Counted from the stretch's first letter, positions 17,246 through 25,377 are shown. The stretch is DNA of 64,000 bases from Thermoplasmata archaeon (GCA_020696345.1 JAEHCK010000001.1:1-64000); one strand, 5' to 3'. A program made the numbers and translations. The notes: generated by a model not told the origin, from the sequence alone.

Positions 17246-18190
17246 TCACGATGCATATGAGATCATATAATCGGATATTAACTCCAAACCGTCCACAAGC
17301 CGTGGTCCTGGCCGATCGACAATGTCAGCATTGACATCTATCACCAAATCATTTTTAACTGCATTTAGGTCTTTCATAATGTCACTGTCAATAATTGATT
17401 GCCTCGATGGTGTTGGCCAAGTATCATCTTGTGAGGTTAATATAATATCAGAATTATGGTTTATCATATCCTCCACGGTGATCTGAACTGATTTTCCACT
17501 ACTATCCTTAACAGCCACCTCACCGCCGGCCATTCTAACAAGATCGCCTGAAAATGTTGATGAGGTCGCCACCCAGGGGCTGGTAGCGCCGTCGTAATAT
17601 ATCACATGCAAAACTTTCGGTTTATTTGCCGCAGAAATTGATTTGGTTTGCGTCTCCACAGCATCAATTCGGGATTCCAAGCCATTTAAAATTGTATCTG
17701 CCATTGTTTCCATTCCCAGAACCTTGCCAATTAGATCTATATCATCCAGAACATCCTGCAAATTCTTTGGATAGACCCGGAATACACGAAGGTCATACTC
17801 GATCATTTTATTGTAATTGTTTTCAGACAGATCCAATGTTTTATCCATGAAAATAATGTCCGGTTCTTTTGAGATTATTTTCTCGATATCAACACCTTCA
17901 TAGGTGGATACAACTTCGATGTTTTCACAAGCCGCCGGATAATTCGAGCCCGAATCCCTACCAACTATCTTATTTCCCTGGTTTAAACTGAATATTATCT
18001 CGGTAACACTTGGCGCCAGAGATATTATTTTCTCGATGTCTATGGGTACCTTGACGTCCACACCCGTGTCATCAACCACGGTGATCGTGTCCAAATCCGA
18101 TTCTTCAGGGTCATTATTAATACATCCAGTAAACAGGTTGGTAATAAAGAGCAATGCTACAAGCAGTATGATCACACTTTTCGATCTCAT
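17246..18190 (-). CDS. btuF: Substrate-binding lipoprotein of the BtuF type
   Basis: The 314-residue protein begins with a signal peptide ending in a lipobox (LFTGC, Cys at about 23), consistent with a lipid-anchored binding protein. Family motifs are ISLAPSVTEIIFSL, IVGRDSGSNYP, EPDIIFMDKTLD and RPGPRLVDGLELI, closest in my reading to BtuF (cobalamin). The ATG at 18190 has a GGAGG signal six bases upstream. The leader carries two palindromes that cover the expected transcription start, suggesting tight repression. Substrate is inferred. Confidence 0.88.
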   Translation of the reverse strand: MRSKSVIILLVALLFITNLFTGCINNDPEESDLDTITVVDDTGVDVKVPIDIEKIISLAPSVTEIIFSLNQGNKIVGRDSGSNYPAACENIEVVSTYEGVDIEKIISKEPDIIFMDKTLDLSENNYNKMIEYDLRVFRVYPKNLQDVLDDIDLIGKVLGMETMADTILNGLESRIDAVETQTKSISAANKPKVLHVIYYDGATSPWVATSSTFSGDLVRMAGGEVAVKDSSGKSVQITVEDMINHNSDIILTSQDDTWPTPSRQSIIDSDIMKDLNAVKNDLVIDVNADIVDRPGPRLVDGLELISDYMISYAS

Positions 18191-18201
18191 AATTAGCCTC
18201 C

Positions 18202-18255
18202 GCCGTTTCGACTCAAGTTGACTTGATTTTTCTCAAGCCCACTTGAATCAAACGG
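18202..18255 (-). promoter_or_regulatory. Two phased palindromes in the transporter promoter
   Basis: TCAAGTTGACTTGA (18213-18226) and TCAAGCCCACTTGA (18233-18246) are centred exactly 20 bases apart, so they lie on the same helix face. They are nested in an outer inverted repeat (GCCGTTTCGA and TCAAACGGC). A TATA-like TTATAT (about 18254-18259 on the minus strand) would place the start near 18230, between them. The outer arm abuts the GGAGG ribosome binding site. Most likely a repressor operator; an mRNA hairpin is possible only if transcription starts further upstream. Confidence 0.6.
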
Positions 18256-18495
18256 CATATAAGTAACTCAATATTAATACTTTCGGGAATCTCGAAAAAT
18301 GTAGTAAAAATTATCATTCCGAAGTGTAACCTCGTTTGGTAACGACATAGAGTTTAATAATCTATAGTCACAATTACATGATAAAGTGAGCAGGAAAAAG
18401 AGAAAATCTAGCATCTCGTTAAGTCAATGATACTCCGGATCAATACAATTTTCACAAGGGACATGAATATAGATCTATAAAATACAAAACCCAGA

Positions 18496-18618
18496 TTACA
18501 AATTACAACCACTCACCCGCAATGAAACGGTAGGTTGATCATCGATCAAACTTTGCATCTCGAATAATATTTGATTAAAATCACCCACCCCTTTAATTAA
18601 ATAATTTGCCTTTCTCAT
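18496..18618 (-). CDS. Possible small gene or remnant (40 aa)
   Basis: The frame is open from 18687, but the first ATG is at 18618. It gives a basic, amphipathic start (MRKANYLIKGVGDFNQILFE) and ends SLRVSGCNL. The upstream part of the frame (KNRNGRRSPTSQTNQERKAI) also looks coding, so this may be the end of a longer, damaged gene. No good ribosome binding site precedes the ATG. The family is unknown. Confidence 0.35.
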   Translation of the reverse strand: MRKANYLIKGVGDFNQILFEMQSLIDDQPTVSLRVSGCNL

Positions 18619-18925
18619 AAAAAAATCAATTGCCTTCCTCTCTTGATTTGTTTGAGATGTTGGTGATCGCCTACCGTTTCTGTTTTTTTATTGTTGGATT
18701 ATTAATGATCTTTATTGAGTGAGGAGTCTAGAGAGTGTAAGTGTGTGTGGGTGTGGGAGGTGAGTTGCAGTAATTATGCAAACCCTCTTTCCTCTAGCGT
18801 ATTGAACTATTAATGCTTTAAAGCGTCCTCTTTCCACTTCCATTTATCAGCAATAATTAATTAAGCAGATAACTGACAACTAACAAGTCGACAGCCCATC
18901 GAGTCAAGAGTTGGCGGCAGAAAAG

Positions 18926-18931
18926 TTTATA
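18926..18931 (+). promoter_or_regulatory. TATA box of the sulfur-relay operon
   Basis: AAGTTTATATGT places a TATA core about 65 bases before the first start codon at 18993, predicting a start near 18955 and a short leader with AGGTGG. Confidence 0.45.
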
Positions 18932-18992
18932 TGTCAGCAAATGCATACTATGATTGGACGGATGTCCTGTAAAAGAATGGTTAGGTGGACAA

Positions 18993-19337
18993 ATGACAAG
19001 ATTATGTGCGCTCATTACTAAACCTCCACATTCGGATGAAAGTGCTGAACGTATGTGCGGGATCACTCAACGAGCTGAAGAACGTAAAATGGATGTTTCA
19101 GTCTATTTTCTGGGCGAAGGCGTGCTCTGTACTAAAAAGAACCAAAAAGGATATATTGGTCAAAATATGAAAAACGCACTTGAAAATGGTGTTGTTATGA
19201 AAGCCAGTGCAAAGGACCTGAGAGCAAGGGCGATCACAGCAGAACAGGTGGAAGCCGGTGTTGAGATCGTGGAGGATCTCGAAGGCGCATTGGTTGAAGA
19301 TATCATGGAACATGCTGACAGGGTGATCTCATGGTAG
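18993..19337 (+). CDS. DsrE-like sulfur-relay protein 1
   Basis: About 114 residues; the ATG at 18993 is preceded by AGGTGGACAA, and the open frame upstream of it is not supported. The fold reads as DsrE/TusD: LCALITKPPHSDESAERMC, VSVYFLGEGVLC, and a final amphipathic segment ending DRVISW. The position where DsrE carries its active cysteine reads MKASAKDLRARAI, so that cysteine is missing. It starts a compact operon (the next start overlaps by seven bases). Probably a structural partner in a hetero-oligomer. Confidence 0.8.
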   Translation: MTRLCALITKPPHSDESAERMCGITQRAEERKMDVSVYFLGEGVLCTKKNQKGYIGQNMKNALENGVVMKASAKDLRARAITAEQVEAGVEIVEDLEGALVEDIMEHADRVISW

Positions 19338-19741
19338 CTAAGAAAAAGACATTATCGATGATGCTTTTTTCCGGCTCTTACGGCAGCCAGGATGCGGAAT
19401 ATATGTGTCGGATCGCCGAGAAAGCAATAGACATGGGATATGACGTTCAGATATTTCTATACGGAGATGGTGTTAACGCACAATTGACCGATCAGGCACC
19501 GAAGATGTTCTACAATGTGGGTAATGCTCTGGAGAGATTATCAGAAAAAGGCGCTGTTATCAAGAGTTGTGTGAGATGTTCACAGGCCCGCGGATATTTG
19601 GATAAAGATAGTGAGTTCGACGAGAGCCAGGATAGATATCCGTCTTCCAAGACCATCGATGCAGTGAAAATTTACAGTTTATATGGATTTATTGATATGA
19701 TCAAACAAGGTGACCAGATATTAACATTCGGGAGTTCGTGA
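19331..19741 (+). CDS. DsrE-like sulfur-relay protein 2 (cysteine-bearing subunit)
   Basis: A 136-residue DsrE/F-fold protein (MMLFSGSYGSQDAEYMCRIA, DVQIFLYGDGVNAQL). It retains the motif IKSCVRCSQARGYL near 78-91, the cysteine position that accepts persulfide from TusA-type carriers in the family. It overlaps the previous gene by seven bases and precedes the third by four bases. Of the three consecutive DsrE-like proteins it is the one with the catalytic cysteine. Confidence 0.85.
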   Translation: MVAKKKTLSMMLFSGSYGSQDAEYMCRIAEKAIDMGYDVQIFLYGDGVNAQLTDQAPKMFYNVGNALERLSEKGAVIKSCVRCSQARGYLDKDSEFDESQDRYPSSKTIDAVKIYSLYGFIDMIKQGDQILTFGSS

Positions 19742-19745
19742 TATC

Positions 19746-20108
19746 ATGGTAAAGGTCGTAATCGATATAACACATCCTCCGTTCGGGCACGAAAACACGT
19801 TTGCCGGGCTTTATGTGGCAACAGCAGCGCTTTCAAAAGGTTTCGATGTTACGGTTATACTAAGGGCCGATGGGGTCTATACCGGCCGAAAAGGCCAGAT
19901 CGAGCCTATGAAGAACATTAACCAACCACCGACAGAAGACCAGGTCAACGACGTTATCGAATTGGCCGGGCGTGTGGTAATAGACAAGAATGCGTTGGAA
20001 ATGCGAGGCATTGCACCAGATGAGCTCATAGACGATATCGAGATCCTTGATACTACTAAGATCCATGATATTATTCTTGACCATGGTGAAAAGATCATTG
20101 CATTTTAA
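19746..20108 (+). CDS. DsrE-like sulfur-relay protein 3 (no cysteine)
   Basis: A 120-residue DsrE-fold protein (VVIDITHPPFGHENTFAGLY, DVTVILRADGVYTG, IELAGRVVIDKNALEMRGI, DHGEKIIAF) containing no cysteine at all. It therefore cannot carry sulfur itself and is probably a structural subunit like one of the DsrEFH or TusBCD partners. It is third in the operon. Confidence 0.78.
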   Translation: MVKVVIDITHPPFGHENTFAGLYVATAALSKGFDVTVILRADGVYTGRKGQIEPMKNINQPPTEDQVNDVIELAGRVVIDKNALEMRGIAPDELIDDIEILDTTKIHDIILDHGEKIIAF

Positions 20109-20143
20109 GTTTAAATGTAAAAAAAAAACAAAGGTGATCAGAA

Positions 20144-20371
20144 ATGACAGATGAAGTAATAGAAGTAACGGGTTTGACATGCCCCGCACCGTTAGTTGAA
20201 ACTCGAAAAAAACTCAATAAAATGCAGGTTGGAGATGTGCTGGAAATTATTGGTGATCATGGCCCGTCCAAAAAAGAGGTGCCCGAAGCAATGGAAGAGT
20301 TGGGTCATACCATACTATCAGTGACCGAAAAGAACGGTGTTTGGTATGTTAAGATCAAAAAAATGAATTGA
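20144..20371 (+). CDS. tusA: TusA-family sulfur carrier
   Basis: A 75-residue SirA/TusA protein. The hallmark LTCPAPLVETRKKL has the persulfide-bearing cysteine (about residue 10) and CPxP motif; GDVLEIIGDHGPSKKEVP and WYVKIKK complete the IF3-C-like fold. TusA carries persulfide sulfur between proteins. An upstream AAAGGTGATC signal fits its ATG. Its place beside DsrE proteins supports a sulfur trafficking role. Confidence 0.92.
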   Translation: MTDEVIEVTGLTCPAPLVETRKKLNKMQVGDVLEIIGDHGPSKKEVPEAMEELGHTILSVTEKNGVWYVKIKKMN

Positions 20372-20402
20372 ATAAAAGATAATAAAACTGTGAGGTGATA
20401 AT

Positions 20403-20879
20403 TTGTCAAAAGCAACGATCGTAGTATTCTCTGGTGATCTTGATAAGGCGTTAGCGGCCTTTGTCATTGCTCAAGGCGCAGCGGCCACAGGCATGGATGT
20501 CACGTTGTTCTTCACATTCTGGGGTATTAACCTGGTCCGTGATGAGAATAAAAAGGCACTTAAAGATAAGGATTTCATGTCAAAGATGTTTGGCTGGATG
20601 ATGCCAAAGGGCGCAAATAAACTCAAACTATCGCAAATGCACATGGCCGGTATGGGTACATCCATGATGAAGAAGCGTATGGCAGAAAAGAAGGTAAATA
20701 GTCTATCCAAAATGATCAAAGATGCAAAAGAGCTTGGTGTGAAGTTTCTGGTTTGTGATATGTCTATGGATATCATGGGCTTGCAGAAAGAAGAGTTCAT
20801 AGATGAGGTCGACGAGATCGTTGGCGTCGGTGCATATATAAAAGCATCCAAAGGTGCGGAACTTACATTATTCATATAA
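20403..20879 (+). CDS. DsrE2-like protein
   Basis: A 158-residue protein starting at TTG, supported by GAGGTGAT five bases upstream. VVFSGDLDKALAAFVIAQGA, VTLFFTFWGINLV and LGVKFLVCDMSMDIMGL are typical of DsrE2, a family that pairs with TusA and rhodanese proteins in sulfur handling. The cysteine in FLVCDMS (about 120) is the conserved one. A Met/Lys-rich middle (KMFGWMMPKGANKLKLSQMHM) is also typical. Last enzyme-like gene of the operon. Confidence 0.88.
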   Translation: MSKATIVVFSGDLDKALAAFVIAQGAAATGMDVTLFFTFWGINLVRDENKKALKDKDFMSKMFGWMMPKGANKLKLSQMHMAGMGTSMMKKRMAEKKVNSLSKMIKDAKELGVKFLVCDMSMDIMGLQKEEFIDEVDEIVGVGAYIKASKGAELTLFI

Positions 20880-20888
20880 TTGTAATTG

Positions 20889-21329
20889 ATGGCGTTTCAG
20901 ATGGTGAAAAACAAGAAATTAAAAGAAAAGATCCTTGTAATGTTAATGGCTGATTCACGTAAGTCATTCAGAACTATTGCTAAAGAACAAAACATCAGTA
21001 CAACCACAGTTAGTAGAATAGTGAAAGAGCTGGAAGATACAGGAATAATTCTTGGATACACTGCATTAATTGATTGGCATAAAATCGGTTATGACTCTAT
21101 ATTATGCTTGCAGGTAAATGTAACATATAATGCTAATGTTGATAAGGTAGGCTCGAAACTAAGAAAGATACAAGCAATAAAACAAGTATTTTACACCATG
21201 GGTGATGCCACATTCTCAGCTTATGCTGTGTGTAAAAATACCGAAGAAACCGCAGCTCTACTCGAAGAACTTAGAACCGTTTCGGGAGTTGAACGAGTAG
21301 TGCCACATACTGTATTAAAGACTTATTGA
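20889..21329 (+). CDS. Lrp/AsnC-type regulator
   Basis: About 146 residues. An N-terminal helix-turn-helix (ADSRKSFRTIAKEQNISTTT, then VSRIVKELEDTGII) and a RAM-like effector domain (YDSILCLQVNV, VFYTMGDATFSAYAV, ELRTVSGVERVVPHTVLKTY) define the family. The start is uncertain: TTG at 20886, ATG at 20889 or ATG at 20901, none with a clear binding site. It lies ten bases after the DsrE2 gene, so it may be co-transcribed and regulate it. A gene-end hairpin follows. Confidence 0.88.
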   Translation: MAFQMVKNKKLKEKILVMLMADSRKSFRTIAKEQNISTTTVSRIVKELEDTGIILGYTALIDWHKIGYDSILCLQVNVTYNANVDKVGSKLRKIQAIKQVFYTMGDATFSAYAVCKNTEETAALLEELRTVSGVERVVPHTVLKTY

Positions 21330-21390
21330 TTACTTTTGTTTGAAATGTGTAGTAATTGGTGGAATTACTATTTAGGATATTTCAAATTAA

Positions 21391-21438
21391 TAAAAAAAAT
21401 GCGTCAATTATCATTCACTTTACGGAGCATTTTTTTAT
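21391..21438. terminator. Gene-end hairpin family member
   Basis: TAAAAAAAATGCG facing CGGAGCATTTTTTT, nearly identical to 14247-14292 over TCAATTATCATTCACTTT. It is 60 bases past the Lrp-type gene. Confidence 0.5.
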
Positions 21439-21555
21439 GATTTGTTTAACGAAGATTTAAATAAAAATCTATACATTCGGATAACGATATTAATTTGGAA
21501 ATAAGGTTATTCTTTTGGTAATTTTCCAAATGGCACCTATAAGGAGGGAGAAGTT

Positions 21556-22977
21556 ATGAGCGGCATATTTGGCGTTGTATCAAGTGGAGATTGTAATGAG
21601 TTGCTGATGTTGGGCACGGATTATCATTCGCACTTAGGCACAGAATACGGCGGGATCGCCATACTTGGTGATACATTTCAACGGCAGATACATAACATAA
21701 GCCAAAGCCAATTCAAATCGAAATTTTTTGAGGATTATAATGAAATGAAGGGTAACAAGGGCATTGGTGTAATCAGTGCATTTAATGAACAACCGATATA
21801 TTTAAATTCAAAGTTCGGTCCATTTTGCTTGGTTACCAACAGCCTGGTGGAAAATAAAAAAGAATTGGCCCAGGAGTTATTGGATAAAGGCATTTCTTTT
21901 TCAGAATTCGGTGGCGATAAAAGCGAAGGCGCAATAAATGAAACAGAGTTAATAGCAAAATTAATCACCCAGGAGACCGAGTTGATAACAGGTATAGAGA
22001 AAATGTTTGACAAGATCGAAGGCTCGTGTTCATTATTATTATTAACACGTAATGGTGTCTATGCTGCTCGTGATAGATACGGGTACTCACCATTGGTGGT
22101 TGGCAGCCGTGATGACGCCTGGGCGGTTACTTCAGAAACCAGTGCATTTCCTAATTGTGAGTTCAAAATCGAGAAGTTTCTAGATCCCGGTGAGATCGTA
22201 TTATTGAACGAGGATGGTATGGCTCAACGACGGGCGGGGAAGAAGAAAAATCAAATTTGTTCATTTCTTTGGATTTACACGGGTTTCCCGGCATCAAATT
22301 ACGAAGGTGTTAATACCGAGATCGTTCGTGAGCGCTGTGGCAGATGTCTTGCCCGACATGACAACGATATTGATGTAGATCTAGTTTCCGGAGTGCCAGA
22401 TTCGGGAATCGCCCATGGCCTGGGATATGCCATAGAATCGGGTAAACCATTCCGCAGACCATTGGTAAAATATACACCCGGCTATGGAAGAAGCTATACA
22501 CCACCAGATCAAGCTACGCGCGATATGATCGCAAAAATGAAGCTGATACCTATCAAAGAAGTAATAGAGGGTAACAAGATCGTTGTTTGCGAGGATTCAA
22601 TAGTTAGGGGCACTCAACTGAAAAATTTTACCATTAAAAAATTATGGGAAGCAGGTGCAAAGGAAATTCATGTACGGCCTGCGTGCCCGCCTCTAATGTT
22701 CCCGTGCAGGTTTAACTTCTCCACACGCACCACTCATGAGCTGGCAGCACGAAAGGGTATACGTGCAATAGAGGGTCATGACCCGGAGGATGTGAGTGAA
22801 TACCTCGATTGTAATTCTGAAAAATACCAACAAATGTTGGATTGGATCGCGAAGGATCTAAACGTAACTACATTGAGGTATCAAAAGTTGAAAGATATGG
22901 TCAAGGCTATCGGTTTACCAAAAGAGAACCTCTGTACTTATTGCTGGGATGGGAAATACCTAAAAGCTGATGACTAA
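21556..22977 (+). CDS. purF: PurF-like amidophosphoribosyltransferase lacking the N-terminal cysteine
   Basis: A 473-residue PurF homologue. In standard PurF, residue 2 of the pre-protein is the glutaminase cysteine (MCGIxG). Here the gene reads MSGIFGVVSSG, with Ser in its place, and a strong GGAGGGAG ribosome binding site fixes the start. The phosphoribosyl half is intact: VCEDSIVRGTQLKNFTIKKL is the PRPP loop. I recall a bacterial and archaeal subfamily with this MxGxFG start and DYHSHLG motif. It may use ammonia directly or have another role. There are no other purine genes nearby. A hairpin (TTGGAAA and TTTTCCAA, 21494-21529) is in the leader. Confidence 0.85.
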   Translation: MSGIFGVVSSGDCNELLMLGTDYHSHLGTEYGGIAILGDTFQRQIHNISQSQFKSKFFEDYNEMKGNKGIGVISAFNEQPIYLNSKFGPFCLVTNSLVENKKELAQELLDKGISFSEFGGDKSEGAINETELIAKLITQETELITGIEKMFDKIEGSCSLLLLTRNGVYAARDRYGYSPLVVGSRDDAWAVTSETSAFPNCEFKIEKFLDPGEIVLLNEDGMAQRRAGKKKNQICSFLWIYTGFPASNYEGVNTEIVRERCGRCLARHDNDIDVDLVSGVPDSGIAHGLGYAIESGKPFRRPLVKYTPGYGRSYTPPDQATRDMIAKMKLIPIKEVIEGNKIVVCEDSIVRGTQLKNFTIKKLWEAGAKEIHVRPACPPLMFPCRFNFSTRTTHELAARKGIRAIEGHDPEDVSEYLDCNSEKYQQMLDWIAKDLNVTTLRYQKLKDMVKAIGLPKENLCTYCWDGKYLKADD

Positions 22978-23000
22978 CTGCTGGGGATATTGGAAATTTT

Positions 23001-23120
23001 AAAAGTCAAACCTCAACAATTTTTCTAAGAAAATTGTCTGGAGCTAAGAATTCTTAAAAATACATTACAATAAATTCAGAATTCTTACCCTTGTAAAAGT
23101 TAAAAGTTCTGATCGATTTT
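23001..23120 (+). repeat. B-prime hairpin element, copy 1
   Basis: AACAATTTTTCTAAGAAAAT pairs around a short loop and is followed by TGTCTGGAGCTAAGAATTC, TACATTACAATAAATTCAG and AATTCTTACCC. Near copies lie at 35671-35780, 39138-39270 and 57225-57340, each flanked by AAAAGT and TTCTGATC type sequence. Confidence 0.6.
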
Positions 23121-23246
23121 TACTTTTACGTTTTGCCTTTGCATTTTGCAATTTTCAATATCCAATAGCCTAATAAACCAATATTGGATCTTCATACCTC
23201 AAGCGAGCGGAGCTCGCGTACTCTCACCACACACCTAAATATGCAA

Positions 23247-23819
23247 TTAATCATCAATTATGATATCGTCCAGTGCTCTCTTCGGCACGTGATGCACCAT
23301 GTTCTCATCGCGGAAATAGCTGACATCCCCGTCCGGTCCAACCGGGTCGATCACCACTTCTTCTTTGGGTTTGCCAATAGCGATCACCAATAGAATTTTG
23401 AACCTATCAGAAATATTGAGCGACTGCCTCAGACCCTTACGGTCGATATTAGCGATCATGCACCCACCCAGACCTTTCTCGGTGGCACCCAGTAGAATGC
23501 TTTGCGCGGCAATACCCTGGTCATAACCAAGTATATGCTTGATCTGTGTATCCTCCAATATTATTATATACGCCGCAGGCCGCTCACCCTTACCAGGTCC
23601 GGGCCAGTCAGATATTGCTGCGGCCCAGCGAAGGTGTGGAAATATCATTTCATTTTTTTCCGGGTCGGATGAGAGGATATATTTCAACGGCTGCATGTTC
23701 TTACCGGAGGGAGATAATCTTGCAAGGTCAACGAACTCCATTAAGGTCTCATGGTCGATCTTGAGCTCCTCATGGAATCTGCGGTAGCTCCGGCTCTTCA
23801 AAATAAGATCTTTTAGCAT
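23247..23819 (-). CDS. Nitroreductase-family flavoprotein
   Basis: A 190-residue FMN enzyme of the nitroreductase superfamily: SRSYRRFHEE, LARLSPSGKNMQPLKYIL (FMN-phosphate region), GIAAQSILLGATEKGLGGC and LLVIAIGKPKEEV. It reduces a small molecule using NAD(P)H; the substrate is unknown. A WPGPGKGERP insertion in the middle is characteristic of a subgroup found in anaerobes. The ATG at 23819 is the only reasonable start. It is transcribed alone. Confidence 0.85.
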   Translation of the reverse strand: MLKDLILKSRSYRRFHEELKIDHETLMEFVDLARLSPSGKNMQPLKYILSSDPEKNEMIFPHLRWAAAISDWPGPGKGERPAAYIIILEDTQIKHILGYDQGIAAQSILLGATEKGLGGCMIANIDRKGLRQSLNISDRFKILLVIAIGKPKEEVVIDPVGPDGDVSYFRDENMVHHVPKRALDDIIIDD

Positions 23820-23959
23820 ATTATCACTTTACAAGGTAAATGCGTTAATGGGTTTTTAAGATTGACCTATTTTGATCACTAATTGTAAAGATCCAGAAAA
23901 GGGAATTGGGAGAAGAGAGGTTGGATTAGTTGTTGTTATTTGAAATAAAGAGTTATCAT

Positions 23960-24712
23960 TTACGGCTTTGAGTTTAATTTTTCAAAGAAATCTTTTGTAA
24001 TTGATCTCCAATTGTTTTGATATTTATCCGTGATATCTTTTTTTGTTTCGATCTCCTCTATAACTGATCTGAAATGCTTAATGAAACTATATTTGGTAAG
24101 TAATCTCATTAGAAGTTTGAAATCAATTTTACAATTTGAAATTAATGTAATAATGTCAATAAAATCTTTTACAATCTTTTGTTGGAGGTAGAAAGGATCA
24201 AAAGTTGTTTTTAGATCGTATTTACGATCGTGAGCTGCTTTGGCCTTATAAAGCAGTAATACTTCGACCTGGGGGACATACAATTCAAAATTCTTGATCT
24301 TCTTTTTTGTTTGATATGTTAAAGCTAATTCCCAAGGAATAACGAGATCGGTTCCTTTCACTCGATTAATATCTTCGATAGAACAGGCATCGATTATTAT
24401 CCGTTCTTTGCGCTTTGAGGTTTTTATTTCTTTAAAGAACTCCTTAACAAATAATCCTTCAGATCTATAACCATGTGAATAAAGGTATTCATTGATCACT
24501 TCATGCTTGAGAGTTCTATTCGGAAATAGGATATCAATATCTCTGGATCCTAAAGCCGGATGATGTAAGTAAACAGCCCATCCACCGATAATAATTGGAA
24601 AATAACCTCTGGTTCTATTTAGCCAATTGCAGATCTCTAGCATCTCTTTGAAGCTCTCTTGAGTAATTTCATCGTAGTAGATATCTTCGAATTTCATAGA
24701 ACGATCCGCCAT
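23960..24712 (-). CDS. Nucleotidyltransferase-fold protein (possible AbiEii-type toxin)
   Basis: A 250-residue protein with the minimal nucleotidyltransferase signature: IIIGGWAVYLHHP followed by SRDIDILFP (the metal-binding DxD), and a helix bundle at the C-terminus. It overlaps the preceding HTH gene by 19 bases. An HTH gene upstream of a nucleotidyltransferase is the layout of AbiE-type toxin-antitoxin pairs. The similarity to AbiEii is at motif level only, so it could also be a housekeeping transferase. Confidence 0.65.
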   Translation of the reverse strand: MADRSMKFEDIYYDEITQESFKEMLEICNWLNRTRGYFPIIIGGWAVYLHHPALGSRDIDILFPNRTLKHEVINEYLYSHGYRSEGLFVKEFFKEIKTSKRKERIIIDACSIEDINRVKGTDLVIPWELALTYQTKKKIKNFELYVPQVEVLLLYKAKAAHDRKYDLKTTFDPFYLQQKIVKDFIDIITLISNCKIDFKLLMRLLTKYSFIKHFRSVIEEIETKKDITDKYQNNWRSITKDFFEKLNSKP

Positions 24713-25338
24713 TTTCGTTTTAAAAGTTCTTTGGTGTAATGAGCTTTGTTATCACAAAATAGATCAACAATCGTTTGTAGTTCTGTTGTATAATTGTTTT
24801 GTGAATTCGATTGGTGTTTTATGTCATAATCTTGGAAATCCCATGAATAGAGCTGGACTTTTGTCAAACCGAATTTTATTGCGGACAGGTCTTTTTGGAT
24901 ATTGTCAGTTTGTTCAGTAGATCCTACATAGCAACAGACCGTATCTCCTCTAAAATACGAGTCGTATTTTTCCAGAGCGGTTTCGAGACAGAATATGACC
25001 TTTTTTCCGGTCAAATATTTAATAATTTCTTCTTTTGTTATGTCCAAGTTCAGTTCAAGAATTTTTAGATCTTTCATTTTTCTAAAAAACGAGATCGCTC
25101 TTAATAATCCTGTAGGGTTGATCAATTGGTATCTTACTACACCTAAATTATGAGGTACTTTGGTTAAAACTATTTTCCGTACCCTTTCTATGAAATTATT
25201 ATCTTCCAGCCATTTAAAGGTTTTATTGATCTGACCTAAAGATATGTTTGTATTTCTCATAATCATTCTTTGAGAGAACATAGGGTGATTTAGAACATAT
25301 TTTAATATCTGGAAAGTTTTTGGCGCAGTGGGTTTCAT
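24694..25338 (-). CDS. Winged-helix protein paired with the nucleotidyltransferase
   Basis: About 214 residues. The N-terminus is a winged helix (LKYVLNHPMFSQRMIMRNTN, ISLGQINKTFKWLEDNNFI). The rest is an alpha/beta domain with no clear family, containing LETALEKYDSYFRGDTVCCY, which resembles AbiEi antitoxin C-terminal domains. I place the start at the ATG at 25338 because GGTGAAC lies just upstream; the longer frame would begin at a GTG inside an operator palindrome. The tight overlap with the next gene and the palindrome support autoregulation. Confidence 0.65.
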   Translation of the reverse strand: MKPTAPKTFQILKYVLNHPMFSQRMIMRNTNISLGQINKTFKWLEDNNFIERVRKIVLTKVPHNLGVVRYQLINPTGLLRAISFFRKMKDLKILELNLDITKEEIIKYLTGKKVIFCLETALEKYDSYFRGDTVCCYVGSTEQTDNIQKDLSAIKFGLTKVQLYSWDFQDYDIKHQSNSQNNYTTELQTIVDLFCDNKAHYTKELLKRKWRIVL

Positions 25339-25359
25339 ATGTTCACCAACGGGCAGATA

Positions 25360-25377
25360 GTTCACTATATAGTGAAC
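25360..25377. promoter_or_regulatory. 18-base palindrome over the TATA box
   Basis: GTTCACTATATAGTGAAC is a perfect 18-base palindrome whose centre ACTATATAGT is itself the TATA box of the HTH gene, about 30 bases from its ATG. A further GTTCAC half-site lies at 25341-25346 inside the short leader. Binding of the HTH protein would cover the TATA box. Confidence 0.65.

Larger units (their letters stand above)
18256..18992. other. Intergenic region with a possible small gene
   Basis: Apart from the small open frame at 18496-18618 and the sulfur-operon TATA box (TTTATA, 18926-18931), this is low-complexity DNA with T-rich runs. On the minus strand near 18430-18470 a short coding-like stretch (HVPCENCIDPEYH then stop) may be another remnant. 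Confidence 0.4.

Noticed and set aside
18202-18300. Cobalamin riboswitch upstream of the transporter
   Set aside because: The leader is too short and none of the B12-box sequence was seen; the palindromes fit a protein operator better.
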